Below, piece by piece: positions 7,885 to 19,269 of a stretch of 36,785 nt of DNA; position 1 is the first letter of the stretch, and every line of letters begins with the position of its first letter. A program made the position numbers and the translations under genes. The stretch spans positions 249,350-286,134 of the forward strand of contig NZ_KQ949036.1 of the NCBI RefSeq assembly GCF_001514285.1. Direction: 5' to 3'. The stretch is from Streptomyces sp. DSM 15324. GTDB taxonomy: Bacteria > Actinomycetota > Actinomycetes > Streptomycetales > Streptomycetaceae. The notes beneath the pieces were generated by a model. It was given only the letters and a program-made list of their open reading frames with translations. It did no database searches and had not been told where the DNA came from.

Positions 7885-8181
7885 GTGTCTGGCCGGACGC
7901 ACGCCGGAGCATGCCCTGAACGCACCTGTGTGGGGTGCCGGAAGCGAGCGGCCAAGACGGAGCTGCTGCGCATCGTGGCGGTCGAGGACGCCTGCGTCCC
8001 CGATCCTCGCGGTACGCTGCCCGGCCGGGGTGCGTATGTGCACCCCGCACTGGTCTGTCTCGACCAGGCGGTACGCCGCCGGGCGTTCACGCGGGCGTTG
8101 CGAGCCCCGGGAGCGCTCGACACAAAGGCGTTGCGCCAGTACGTCGAGCAGACGACAGTTGCCGATCGGGCAACACCGTAA
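7885..8181 (+). CDS. ylxR: YlxR-family (DUF448) RNA-binding protein
   Basis: 98 aa. The family motif CVGCRKRAAKTELLRI (about residues 15-30) and GRGAYVHPALVCLDQAVRRRAFTRAL (about 47-72) are intact. YlxR proteins lie between nusA and infB in many Gram-positive bacteria and are nucleic-acid binding; a nucleoid or RNase P-related role has been proposed for some. The start is GTG 7885. Both a purine-rich GGGGAGG (7867-7873) and a TANNNT-type TAGACT (7874-7879) lie just upstream, so this gene might be expressed both from the operon and from its own near-leaderless promoter. The 146-bp spacer after nusA contains no other gene. Confidence 0.9.
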   Translation: MSGRTHAGACPERTCVGCRKRAAKTELLRIVAVEDACVPDPRGTLPGRGAYVHPALVCLDQAVRRRAFTRALRAPGALDTKALRQYVEQTTVADRATP

Positions 8182-8248
8182 GAAGCGCGTCGCGCGGATC
8201 GTCCGTGCGGCCAGGTACCCCGCGAGTTGGAAGTAGGTCGAGATTGCG

Positions 8249-8291
8249 ATGAGCACTCGATGAGCACGCGATGAGTACGCCCATGAAGTAG
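8249..8291 (+). promoter_or_regulatory. Three overlapping mini-ORFs in the infB leader
   Basis: An 11-bp unit (GATGAGCACNC) is repeated three times, and each copy holds an ATG that overlaps the stop of the previous frame as ATGA. ATG 8249 reads Met-Ser-Thr-Arg-stop (TGA 8261-8263). ATG 8260 reads Met-Ser-Thr-Arg-stop (TGA 8272-8274). ATG 8271 reads Met-Ser-Thr-Pro-Met-Lys-stop (TAG 8289-8291). The chain ends 5 bases before the hairpin next to the infB ribosome-binding site. Coding of such short peptides cannot be proven from sequence, but the start/stop overlap pattern is striking. Confidence 0.5.
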
Positions 8292-8295
8292 CGAC

Positions 8296-8329
8296 GGTCC
8301 GGCGGCAACCCGGACCTAAAAGGAGCGAA

Positions 8330-8344
<15 letters not shown>
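8296..8344 (+). promoter_or_regulatory. Competing hairpins at the infB translation start
   Basis: GGTCCGG occurs twice, at 8296-8302 and 8338-8344. Both copies are fully complementary to CCGGACC at 8310-8316. Pairing with the first copy leaves the ribosome-binding site (AAAAGGAG, 8318-8325) and GTG 8330 exposed. Pairing with the second copy, inside infB codons 3-5, encloses both in a 21-base loop. This is directly visible; a switching role is inferred. Confidence 0.5.
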
Positions 8345-11410
<3,066 letters not shown>

Positions 11411-11422
11411 CCCACGGTCGGT

Positions 11423-11463
11423 GGTGCCGGTCCACCGGGACACAGTCCCGGAGGACCGGCACC
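11423..11463 (+). terminator. Long hairpin after infB
   Basis: Arms GGTGCCGGTCC (11423-11433) and GGACCGGCACC (11453-11463), then inner arms CCGGGAC (11435-11441) and GTCCCGG (11445-11451), with a single A-A mismatch between the two parts and a 3-base loop: 18 base pairs in all. It begins 12 bases after the infB stop. No T-run follows, which is common for high-GC terminators. The inner hairpin resembles the motif of the downstream repeat array. Confidence 0.75.
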
Positions 11464-11499
11464 GCTCCGTCTGGAGAAACTCCGCGCGGAACCCTGCGA

Positions 11500-12170
11500 A
11501 GGGTGCCGCTACGCAGTTCCTGCCCGGGGCGCCGGGACGAAGTTCCGCGAAGGCTGCGGAGCAGAGTCCCGGGCCGGGCGCCCGGACAAAGCTCTGGACC
11601 GGTGCCGGGGCGAAGCTCTGCGCGACCCTCGGGACGGAACTCCGTGTGGGGTGCCGGGTACCGGGACCAAGCTCTGTGCGAGGTGCGGGGCGGCTTTCTG
11701 GGCTAGGCGCCCAGGGAACTCTGTGCGGGGCGCCGGGACGGAGCTCTGCGTGGGGTGCCGCGTCGGTGTCCTGCGAAGGGTGCTGCCACGGGGTCCTGCG
11801 CTGGGTTCCGGGACGAAGCTCTGTGCAGGATGCGGAGCGGAGTTCTGGGCTGGGCGCCGGGGCGAAGCTCTGGGCTGGTGCCGGCACGAAGCTCTGCGCG
11901 GGTCTCGGGACGGAACTCCGTGTGGGGTGCCGGGCCGGGGCCTGGTGCACGGTGCCGGGACGAAGCTCTGCGAAGAGTGCGGAGCGGAGTTCCGGGCCGG
12001 GCGCCGGGACGGAGTTCTGTGCCGGTGCCGGGGCGGAGTTCTGGGCAGGGTGCCCGGGAGGGAACTCCGTGTGGGGTGCCGCGCCGGTGCCCGTGAAGGG
12101 TGTCGGGATGGAGCTCTGTGCGGGGTGCAGGGGACGCAGTCCCCGCCGGGGGCCGGGGCGGAGCCCCGGG
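11500..12170. repeat. Degenerate 24-25-bp tandem repeat array, about 26 units
   Basis: Nearly the whole spacer between infB and the DUF503 gene divides into units of 24-25 bp. The consensus half-units are GGGTGCCGGGACG and AAGCTCTGTGCG. About 26 units can be laid end to end, and multi-unit blocks recur: 11627-11660 resembles 11897-11932, and 11945-12000 resembles 11527-11580. The last two units are clean hairpins, GGGGAC/GTCCCC (12130-12144) and CCGGGGC/GCCCCGG (12153-12169), typical of streptomycete intergenic hairpins. Several inner units keep weak 5-bp stems of the form GGGAC-NNA-GTTCC. All frames are open here because of base composition; unit length varies between 24 and 25, so a coding role is unlikely. 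The remaining 12171-12319 shows only a TACCGT (12245-12250) as a possible -10. Confidence 0.8.
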
Positions 12171-12319
12171 GTGGGGGCACTTCTCGTCCGACCGAGTCGG
12201 GTGGGTGGGTGGGAAACTCCGTCGAGCCGACGGCAGGATCGCGGTACCGTTCATGATGCCCCTGTCCCACACGGCCGACAGGGCCATCGATCCCGTACCG
12301 GCGGGTGAACCGGCTGCGC

Positions 12320-12616
12320 ATGTACGTGGGGACTCTGTCCTTCGACCTGCTCCTCGGCGACGTCCACTCGCTGAAGGAGAAACGCTCCGTCGTCCGGCCC
12401 ATCGTCGCCGAGCTCCAGCGCAAGTACGCGGTGAGCGCGGCCGAGGTCGACCACCAGGGCCTCCACCGCAGGGCCTGCATAGGCCTCGCCGTGGTCTCCG
12501 GTGACGCGGAGCACCTGACCGACGTACTGGACCGGTGCGAACGGCTCGTCGCCGCCCGCCCGGAGGTGGAACTGCTGTCGGTCAGACGCCGTTTCCACGG
12601 CGAAGACGACGACTGA
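12320..12616 (+). CDS. DUF503-family (YlxP-like) protein
   Basis: 98 aa from ATG 12320 (MYVGTLSFDLLLGDVHSLKEKRSVVRPIVAELQRKYAVSAAEVD). An in-frame GTG at 12305 would add five residues, but neither start has a good Shine-Dalgarno sequence; the ATG matches where family members usually begin. The SLKEKRSVVRPI segment is the DUF503 hallmark, and the family forms a small alpha/beta fold found in the nusA-infB-rbfA operons of Gram-positive bacteria. Its exact role in ribosome biogenesis is unknown. It is followed 52 bp later by rbfA. It is unusual here in being separated from infB by about 900 bp rather than a short spacer. Confidence 0.88.
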   Translation: MYVGTLSFDLLLGDVHSLKEKRSVVRPIVAELQRKYAVSAAEVDHQGLHRRACIGLAVVSGDAEHLTDVLDRCERLVAARPEVELLSVRRRFHGEDDD

Positions 12617-12668
12617 CCACAGAACAGCACACAGACACGACACGCAAGAAAGAACGGGAGACGGACCA

Positions 12669-13118
12669 GTGGCCGACAACGCGCGCGCCAAGAGGCTGGC
12701 GGACCTCATCCGAGAGGTGGTGGCGCAGAAGCTGCAGCGCGGGATCAAGGACCCGCGGCTCGGTTCCCACGTCACCATCACGGACACCAGGGTCACAGGT
12801 GACCTCCGGGAGGCGACCGTCTTCTACACCGTGTACGGCGACGACGAGGACCGCAAGGCCGCCGCGGCCGGTCTGGAGAGCGCCAAGGGCATCCTGCGCT
12901 CCGAGGTCGGCCGCGCGGCCGGTGTGAAGTTCACGCCGACGCTGGCCTTCGTCGCCGACGCCCTCCCGGACAACGCCCGCACCATCGACGACCTCCTCGA
13001 CAAGGCGCGCGCCGCCGACGAGAAGGTCCGCGAGGCGTCCGCGGGCGCCGGGTACGCCGGCGAGGCCGACCCGTACCGCAAGCCCGGTGACGACGAGACG
13101 GACGACACCGCCGAATGA
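12669..13118 (+). CDS. rbfA: Ribosome-binding factor RbfA
   Basis: 149 aa. RbfA binds the 30S subunit and helps 16S rRNA 5'-end maturation. The KH-like core is clear: RAKRLADLIREVVAQKLQRGIKDPRLG, VTITDTRVTGDLREATVFYTVYG, and SAKGILRSEVGRAAGVKFTPTLAFVADALPDNARTIDDLLDKA. The C-terminal tail is acidic and disordered. The start is GTG 12669, preceded by GGGAGA about 8 bases upstream. Its stop overlaps the truB start (ATGA at 13115-13118), indicating translational coupling. Confidence 0.96.
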   Translation: MADNARAKRLADLIREVVAQKLQRGIKDPRLGSHVTITDTRVTGDLREATVFYTVYGDDEDRKAAAAGLESAKGILRSEVGRAAGVKFTPTLAFVADALPDNARTIDDLLDKARAADEKVREASAGAGYAGEADPYRKPGDDETDDTAE

Positions 13119-14020
13119 ACCGCAAGTCCACCGCGCCCGACGGCCTCGTCATCGTCGACAAGCCGTCGGGCTTCACTTCCCACGACGTCGTGGCCAAGAT
13201 GCGCGGGATCGCGAAGACCCGCCGCGTCGGCCACGCCGGCACGCTCGACCCGATGGCGACCGGCGTCCTCGTCCTCGGTGTGGAGAAGGCGACCAAGCTC
13301 CTCGGTCACCTCGCCCTCACCGAGAAGGAGTACCTCGGGACGATCCGCCTCGGCCAGACGACCCTGACCGACGACGCCGAGGGCGAGATCACCGCCTCCG
13401 CCGACGCCTCCCGGATCACCCGCGAGGCCATCGACGCCGGCATCGCCAAGCTCAGCGGCGCCATCATGCAGGTGCCGTCCAAGGTCAGCGCCATCAAGAT
13501 CGACGGCGTACGGTCGTACAAGCGCGCCCGCGAGGGCGAGGAGTTCGAGATCCCGGCCCGCCCGGTGACCATCTCCTCCTTCGCCGTGTACGACGTCCGC
13601 GACGCCGTCGCCGAGGACGGCACCCCCGTCCTGGACCTGGTCGTCTCGGTCGTCTGCTCCTCGGGCACCTACATCCGCGCCCTCGCCCGCGACCTGGGCG
13701 CGGACCTCGGCGTCGGCGGACATCTCACCGCCCTGCGCCGCACCCGGGTCGGCCCCTACAAGCTGGACTCCGCCAAGACGCTCGACCAGCTCCAGAAGGA
13801 ACTGGCCGTGATGCCGATCGCCGAGGCCGCCGCGGCCGCGTTCCCCCGCTGGGACGTGGACGCCAAGCGGGCCCGGCTGCTCATGAACGGCGTCCGCCTG
13901 GAGATGCCCGAGGAGTACGCGGGCGCCGGCCCGGTCGCCGTCTTCGACCCCGAGGGCCGCTTCCTGGCCCTGGTGGAGGAGCAGAAGGGCAAGGCCAAGA
14001 GCCTCGCCGTGCTGAGCTGA
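13115..14020 (+). CDS. truB: tRNA pseudouridine(55) synthase TruB
   Basis: 301 aa. It isomerises U55 in the T-loop of most tRNAs. The motifs are GLVIVDKPSGFTSHDVVAKMR, then VGHAGTLDPMATGVLVLGVEKATK with catalytic Asp45, EYLGTIRLG, and GTYIRALARDLG (about residues 184-195). A PUA-like C-terminal domain (AKRARLLMNGVRLEMPEEYAGAGPVAVFDPEGRFLALVEEQ) follows. The start overlaps the end of rbfA by 4 bases. It is the last gene of the rimP operon, and a strong inverted-repeat cluster follows within 5 bases of its stop. Confidence 0.96.
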   Translation: MNRKSTAPDGLVIVDKPSGFTSHDVVAKMRGIAKTRRVGHAGTLDPMATGVLVLGVEKATKLLGHLALTEKEYLGTIRLGQTTLTDDAEGEITASADASRITREAIDAGIAKLSGAIMQVPSKVSAIKIDGVRSYKRAREGEEFEIPARPVTISSFAVYDVRDAVAEDGTPVLDLVVSVVCSSGTYIRALARDLGADLGVGGHLTALRRTRVGPYKLDSAKTLDQLQKELAVMPIAEAAAAAFPRWDVDAKRARLLMNGVRLEMPEEYAGAGPVAVFDPEGRFLALVEEQKGKAKSLAVLS

Positions 14021-14024
14021 CCCT

Positions 14025-14093
14025 CCGCTCCACGCACCGCTCTGCCCGTGGAGCGGCGGACACGGGGTGATCCACTGCCCCGCCGCTCCACGG
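14025..14093 (+). terminator. Three-arm inverted repeat terminator after truB
   Basis: CCGCTCCACG (14025-14034) pairs perfectly over 10 bp with CGTGGAGCGG (14047-14056). The same central arm, extended to 14046-14058, also pairs over 13 bp with 14081-14093. The two hairpins are mutually exclusive. Its position directly after truB suggests termination of the rimP-truB operon. Confidence 0.7.
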
Positions 14094-14245
14094 TCCCCCC
14101 TCGGTTCCCCCTCCCCTAGCCTGCGTCCGGCCGCCCGGGTTCATTCACCCGACCGGGCAGGCGCTCGGAGTGAACCGAGGGAGCGCAGGGGGGCGCTTTC
14201 GCCACGGCCCCTGTTCTCTTGATCACCGCACGCCTACCGTCGAAT

Positions 14246-14269
14246 CGAGGGCACGAGGGCACGAGGGCA
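14246..14269. repeat. 8-bp tandem repeat, three copies
   Basis: CGAGGGCA occurs three times without gaps, immediately before the ribosome-binding site (GGGAGG, 14281-14286) of the next gene. A TACCGT (14235-14240) upstream is a weak -10 candidate with no matching -35. Confidence 0.6.
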
Positions 14270-14294
14270 CAGGGGCGCTGCGGGAGGTAGGGCG

Positions 14295-17200
14295 ATGGCG
14301 GGACGGGGCCCGTGGACGGACGACGACCACGGCGTGCACACCGCCTCCACCGGCACACCCCGCGACACACCCCTCGGCGCCACCGCCCCGGCCACCCACC
14401 CCGCCACCGACCCGGCCACCCCCCTGGTCCGCCTCCGCGACCTCGCCGGCCGCCCACGCGGCACCGGCTTCGTCGCCGACCACCTCGGCACGGTCGTCAC
14501 CAGCCATGAGGCCGTGGCCGGCCTGACCGGCCTCACCCTGCACGGCGCCGACGGCCGTGTCTGCGCCGTGACCGCCGAGGCGGTCACCCCGCTCCCGGAG
14601 CTGAACCTCGCCCTCGTCCGCACGGAGGGTCTCGGCACCGACCCGCTCCCGGTGACCGCTCGCGAACCCGTCGGCACCGGGACGTACGTCCGGCTGGCCG
14701 CGGGCTGCTGGCGCGAGGCGCGTGTGCTGGGCACGACCGGGGCGACGTACCACCCGGCCCCAGGCCAGGTCCACCGGCTCGACGGTGCCCTCGAACTGGC
14801 CATCGGCACGGCGGGCCGGGACGCGCTGCGGCCCGGCGGCGGCGCGAGCGGGGGACCGGTCCTGGACGCGGGGACGGGCGCGGTCGTCGCGGTCCTGGGC
14901 ACCACCCTGCGCTCCGGCGACCGCGAGGGCGGCTTCGCCGTCCCCCTGCGCCCCGCCGCCCCCGGCCCCCTGGCCGAGCTGCTCGCCCGCAACGCGGCGA
15001 CCGTACCCGCGTACGGAGCCGACCTCAATCTCGCGGGCGTCCTGGAGCTCACCGCCACCTCGGTGGCCTCCGACGGCCCGCCCGGCGCCTGCTCCGGTCA
15101 CCCGGGCGGCCCCGGCGGCACCACCGTGGCCACCGTCGAACGCGCCGCGCCGGCAAGGGAGTTCGCCGCCTTCACCACCGGCCCGGCGGCCGTCCTCGGG
15201 CTTGTCGGACCACCGGGCAGCGGCCGTACGACAGAACTCGCGGCCCTCGCCGCCCGCCGCACCCGGGGCCCCGAACCCGCCCCCACCCTGTGGCTGCGCG
15301 GCGCGGACCTCAAGCAGGACGACGACTCGCTCGCCGACGCGGCCCGCAGGGCACTGACCCGCGCCGCCCGTATCGTCGCCGCCTCCCGTGCCGCCCGCCC
15401 GACGGCACTCGCCCAGGACCCGTCGGGGGCGCCCTCCTCCGGGACCGACCCCGCCCTCCTCGGCGACATCGGCCCCGACCGTCTGGCCCGCCTCGCCCAC
15501 GCCGCCGGCCGCCCGCTGCTCCTCCTGCTCGACGGCCCCGAGGAGATGCCCCCCGTCCTCGCCCACCGGCTCGCCGACTGGACCGAGGGCACCGCGCAGT
15601 GGCTGCGGCACACGGGCGCACGCCTGATGGTCGCCTGCCGCGCCGAGTACTGGGAGTGCGCCGGGACCCGCTTCCCGCCCGGGATGCTGTACGAGGGCAC
15701 GGGCCCCCGGGAGGAGACGGCCGGGGCGCTCCCGCCCTGCGTCCCGCTCGGCGACCTCACCCCCGCCGAGGCCCGCGCCGCCCTGGCCCGGTACGCCGTC
15801 CCCGGCACCGCGCTCACCGGCCCCGACGCCCGGCACCCGCTCACGATCCGGCTCCTCTCCGAGGTCCGCGCCGCCCTGCCCGACCCACCGCCCGCCCACC
15901 CCGTCGACCGCCATGAGGTCCTCGCCGCCTACCTCGACCTGATGTGCCTGCGCGTCGCCGTCCGCCTCGCCGCGGAGAACGGCCTGCGCGGCACCGCGGT
16001 CCGCCGGCTCGCGGCGAAGGTCTCCGGCCAGGTCCACGACGCCGCCCGGCGCAGCCTCGGGCCGGGCCAGGGCGAGCTGGACCGGGAGTCCTTCGAGGCG
16101 GTCTTCCCCTGGGGACCGGCACCCGCCCGGCTCGGCGGCGGCACCGGATGGGCCCACGCCGTCCTCACCGAGGGCCTGCTGGTGCCCGCCGGGGGCGGCT
16201 ACCGCTTCGCCCACGAGGAACTCGCCGACTGGATCCAGGGCGTCCACCTCGACCTCGACGAGGCCCTGCGCGCCCTCGTCCACCGCCGACGCAGCCCCGA
16301 GGGAGGCCACCCGCTCCCCGTCCCGCACCACCGCATCGGCCCGGTTGTCCAGGCGCTGCTCCTCCTCGGCCGCCAACAGGGCACGCGGCAACTACACCGC
16401 CGCCTGGAGGAGTTGCTGCGCGCCCTGGACGCCGAGGGCACGTCCTGGTGGGCCGCCCGGCTCCTGGCCGAGACCCTGCTCCGCGTCCCGGACGCCACGC
16501 CGTACACCGGAGTTCTGCGACTGCTGGCGGACCGCATCGTGGCGGCGGCCGAGGCGGCCGAGGGGGCCGAGGGGGCCGAGGGGGCGGTTCGGCCGGTGGC
16601 GGGGGCGGGGGCGGGGGGTGAAGGGCCCGGCCCGGCCGTGGCGGGGGGCGAAAAGGCGGACCGGGGTGCGGCGGCGGACGAGCAGCCGCACCCGGGGGTC
16701 GGTCGGGGCGAACGGTTCGGCCGGTGCGGTGAGTTCGGGCCCGGGTTCTGGACCCGGCTCGCCCTCCCGCCCGAGCTGTGCCTGGATCTGCTGCGCCGGC
16801 TCGTCCTCGCCGACCCCGCCCCGGACCGCGCCGATCCCGCCCCGGACCGCGCCGATCCCGCCCCGGACCGCGCAGACGCCGCCCCGGACCGCGCAGACGC
16901 CGCCCTGGAACGTGCCGACGCCACCCCGGAACGCGTCCGCGCCCCCCGGTACCTTGACGCCGTCGCCCGTCTCCTCGCCGACGACTCCACCGCCGTACAG
17001 CCGTACCTCACGCGCTGGTTCGACGACGAGCGGCCGCTGCCCGCGACCCCGCACGCCACCGTGGCCACGGCCGCGCAGGCGCTCCTGCACACGCACCGGC
17101 ACCGGTCGCCTGACGACCTCACCGAGACGCTCGTCGGCTGCGGGCACCCCCGGGCCGCCGAACTGCTCACCGTGCTCGCGGAGGACGAACCGTCCACGCT

Positions 17201-18140
17201 CTGCCGGGCCGTCGACCGCTGGGCGCACGACGAACGGCCCGCCCGCCGCGCCGCCGCGCTGACATACGCCCGGCACACCGCCGCGCACACCACCACCGAC
17301 ACCGACCGGGGCCTGCTGCGCCACGCGGCGCTCGCCCTGCTCGCCCGCCCCGACGACTTCCCCCTGCACGGCGGCGCGCTCGCCCTCCTCGTCCGTGACC
17401 CCGAGACCCGCGACCGCCATCTGCCCCCGGCGCTGAAGCGCTTCGCGGCGGGCGACCCGCAGCTTCCGGCGAGCGCCCTGCTGGCCGCGCTCGACACCCA
17501 TCCCGAGCCGGTCCTGGACGCCGTCCTCACCCGCCTGGACAGCCCCGGCGCGAGCGGCATCCTGCGGGCCCTCGCCGACGCCACCCCGGCCGCGCTCGCC
17601 CACCGGGTCGCCGCCGCCGTACGGGAGGCGGTACGGCGGCGGCCGGACACGGCGGGGGACGTCGCCGCGTACGTCGACCAGCGCCTGGACCAGGAGCCGG
17701 CCGCCCGGGCCGTCCTCCTCCCGCTGGTCACCGGCCTGCTGGAGCCCGGCGGCCCCGAACAGGTACGGGCCGCGCTGGCCGGCGTCCTGCTGGCCCCCGG
17801 CACCCCCGGATCCCGTCCGCTGCGGCGTGAGCTGCTGGAGCACCTGCTGGCCCACGAGCACACGCCGGCCGTGCTGGACGCCGTCCTGCACGCGGCCCCG
17901 CAGCGCGGCGGCGACGAGCTGCGCGCCCTCGTCCACCGCACCGGCCTGCTCCTGGCCCGCACCCCGGACGGCGCGACCCGCTTCGACCGGGGCCTGGTCG
18001 AGCTGGCCCGGCACATCCCGGGCTTCGCCGCCCGGGCGACGGGCTGGTTCACCGACGCGCCGGGAGACTGGGCGGTCCTGGTCGGCCCGGGCGCCCGGCG
18101 CACCCTGGAGGACCTCGCGGGGGCACGGGTACTCGCATGA
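14295..18140 (+). CDS. Large trypsin-like / STAND-like NTPase protein with HEAT-like C-terminus
   Basis: 1281 aa. Residues about 45-225 resemble a trypsin-like protease: GTGFVADHLGTVVTSHEAV (His71) and GGGASGGPVLD (Ser185). The position of the catalytic Asp reads PELNLALVRT, with Asn104. Residues about 285-520 look like a STAND/NACHT-type ATPase: a P-loop GPPGSGRTTE (305-314) with Arg311 where Lys is usual, Walker B LLLLLDGPEEMPP (Asp413), an arginine-containing RLMVACRAEYWE, and HPLTIRLLSEV. After a winged-helix-like part and a low-complexity stretch with six 7-residue repeats, the C-terminal third is helical and HEAT/armadillo-like. ATG 14295 follows GGGAGG (14281-14286). Such protease-NTPase fusions occur in signalling or defence proteins; here the function is unknown. 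ribF follows 139 bp downstream. Confidence 0.75.
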   Translation: MAGRGPWTDDDHGVHTASTGTPRDTPLGATAPATHPATDPATPLVRLRDLAGRPRGTGFVADHLGTVVTSHEAVAGLTGLTLHGADGRVCAVTAEAVTPLPELNLALVRTEGLGTDPLPVTAREPVGTGTYVRLAAGCWREARVLGTTGATYHPAPGQVHRLDGALELAIGTAGRDALRPGGGASGGPVLDAGTGAVVAVLGTTLRSGDREGGFAVPLRPAAPGPLAELLARNAATVPAYGADLNLAGVLELTATSVASDGPPGACSGHPGGPGGTTVATVERAAPAREFAAFTTGPAAVLGLVGPPGSGRTTELAALAARRTRGPEPAPTLWLRGADLKQDDDSLADAARRALTRAARIVAASRAARPTALAQDPSGAPSSGTDPALLGDIGPDRLARLAHAAGRPLLLLLDGPEEMPPVLAHRLADWTEGTAQWLRHTGARLMVACRAEYWECAGTRFPPGMLYEGTGPREETAGALPPCVPLGDLTPAEARAALARYAVPGTALTGPDARHPLTIRLLSEVRAALPDPPPAHPVDRHEVLAAYLDLMCLRVAVRLAAENGLRGTAVRRLAAKVSGQVHDAARRSLGPGQGELDRESFEAVFPWGPAPARLGGGTGWAHAVLTEGLLVPAGGGYRFAHEELADWIQGVHLDLDEALRALVHRRRSPEGGHPLPVPHHRIGPVVQALLLLGRQQGTRQLHRRLEELLRALDAEGTSWWAARLLAETLLRVPDATPYTGVLRLLADRIVAAAEAAEGAEGAEGAVRPVAGAGAGGEGPGPAVAGGEKADRGAAADEQPHPGVGRGERFGRCGEFGPGFWTRLALPPELCLDLLRRLVLADPAPDRADPAPDRADPAPDRADAAPDRADAALERADATPERVRAPRYLDAVARLLADDSTAVQPYLTRWFDDERPLPATPHATVATAAQALLHTHRHRSPDDLTETLVGCGHPRAAELLTVLAEDEPSTLCRAVDRWAHDERPARRAAALTYARHTAAHTTTDTDRGLLRHAALALLARPDDFPLHGGALALLVRDPETRDRHLPPALKRFAAGDPQLPASALLAALDTHPEPVLDAVLTRLDSPGASGILRALADATPAALAHRVAAAVREAVRRRPDTAGDVAAYVDQRLDQEPAARAVLLPLVTGLLEPGGPEQVRAALAGVLLAPGTPGSRPLRRELLEHLLAHEHTPAVLDAVLHAAPQRGGDELRALVHRTGLLLARTPDGATRFDRGLVELARHIPGFAARATGWFTDAPGDWAVLVGPGARRTLEDLAGARVLA
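16812..16937 (+). repeat. 21-bp in-frame tandem repeat, six copies, inside the STAND-like gene
   Basis: Six consecutive 21-bp units encode DPAPDRA, DPAPDRA, DPAPDRA, DAAPDRA, DAALERA and DATPERV. The first units are almost identical in DNA and later ones diverge, a pattern of recent slippage at one end. It is preceded by a Gly/Ala/Glu-rich stretch encoded by 16546-16680. Both lie between the ATPase part and the helical-repeat part and probably form a flexible linker. Confidence 0.8.
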
Positions 18141-18279
18141 CCGGAACCACGGGAGCGCGGGCGCGCGTGGATCGAGTCACACCCCGATGCCGATGCGGGC
18201 AGGAAGCACCCGGCATGGCACCCTTAGACCTGCGTAAGAGCAACGGTTGATACGGACACGGGTTCGAGGAGCGGTCACA

Positions 18280-19227
18280 GTGCAGCGCTGGCGTGGCTTG
18301 GAGGACATCCCCGAGGACTGGGGACGCAGCGTCGTCACCATCGGCTCCTACGACGGGGTCCACCGGGGGCACCAGCTGATCATCCAGCACGCCGTGGACC
18401 GCGCCCGCGAGCTGGGCGTCCCCTCCGTCGTCGTCACCTTCGACCCGCACCCCAGCGAGGTCGTGCGCCCCGGCAGCCACCCGCCGCTGCTCGCCCCGCA
18501 CCACCGCCGCGCCGAGCTGATGGCGGAGCTGGGCGTCGACGCGCTCCTGATCCTGCCCTTCACCACCGAGTTCTCGAAGCTGTCGCCGGCCGAGTTCGTG
18601 GTGAAGGTCCTCGTCGACAAGCTGCACGCCCGGGCCGTCGTCGAGGGCCCGAACTTCCGCTTCGGCCACAAGGCCGCGGGCCATGTCGAGTTCCTCGCCG
18701 AGCAGGGCAAGGTGTACGACTTCGAGGTCGAGGTCGTCGACCTGGTGCTGTGCGGGGAGGCGGGCGGCGGCGAACCCTTCTCCTCGACCCTCACCCGCCG
18801 CCTGGTCGGCGCCGGCGACGTCGCGGGCGCCGCGGAGATCCTCGGCCGCCCGCACCGCGTGGAGGGCATCGTCGTGCGCGGCGCCCAGCGCGGCCGGGAG
18901 CTGGGCTTCCCCACGGCCAACGTCGAGACCCTCCCGCACACCGCGATCCCGGCCGACGGCGTCTACGCGGGCTGGCTGCACGCGGGCGGTGAGGTGATGC
19001 CGGCCGCGATCTCCGTCGGCACCAACCCGCAGTTCGACGGCACCGAGCGCACGGTGGAGGCGTACGCCATCGACCGTGTCGGCCTCGACCTGTACGGCCT
19101 GCACGTCGCCGTCGACTTCCTCGCCTTCGTGCGCGGCCAGGCGAAGTTCGACTCGCTGGAGGGCCTGCTGGAGCAGATGGCCGAGGACGTGAAGCGCTGC
19201 CGGGAGCTGGTGGCGGCGGCGGAGTAG
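18280..19227 (+). CDS. ribF: Bifunctional riboflavin kinase / FAD synthetase
   Basis: 315 aa from GTG 18280, chosen because GAGGAG (18266-18271) precedes it by 8 bases; the in-frame TTG at 18247 has no such site. N-terminal FMN adenylyltransferase: SVVTIGSYDGVHRGHQ (nucleotide-binding HxGH-type loop), VVTFDPHPSEVV, and FSSTLTRRLVGAGDVAGAAEILGRPH. C-terminal riboflavin kinase: RGRELGFPTANVE and GVYAGWLHAGG. It converts riboflavin to FMN and then FAD in the cytosol. It is convergent with the ParA-like gene across a strong terminator. From memory, location close downstream of truB is common in Actinobacteria. Confidence 0.96.
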   Translation: MQRWRGLEDIPEDWGRSVVTIGSYDGVHRGHQLIIQHAVDRARELGVPSVVVTFDPHPSEVVRPGSHPPLLAPHHRRAELMAELGVDALLILPFTTEFSKLSPAEFVVKVLVDKLHARAVVEGPNFRFGHKAAGHVEFLAEQGKVYDFEVEVVDLVLCGEAGGGEPFSSTLTRRLVGAGDVAGAAEILGRPHRVEGIVVRGAQRGRELGFPTANVETLPHTAIPADGVYAGWLHAGGEVMPAAISVGTNPQFDGTERTVEAYAIDRVGLDLYGLHVAVDFLAFVRGQAKFDSLEGLLEQMAEDVKRCRELVAAAE

Positions 19228-19269
19228 CGTTCCGGCGTTCCGGAGTTCCTGCGTTCCTGGGGCGGTAAG

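Noticed and set aside
14246..14274. CRISPR-like direct repeats before the STAND-like gene
   Set aside because: The three 8-bp units are contiguous with no spacers; this is a simple tandem repeat.
18247..18279. TTG 18247 as ribF start
   Set aside because: It has no ribosome site and adds residues atypical of the family; GTG 18280 has GAGGAG at proper spacing.
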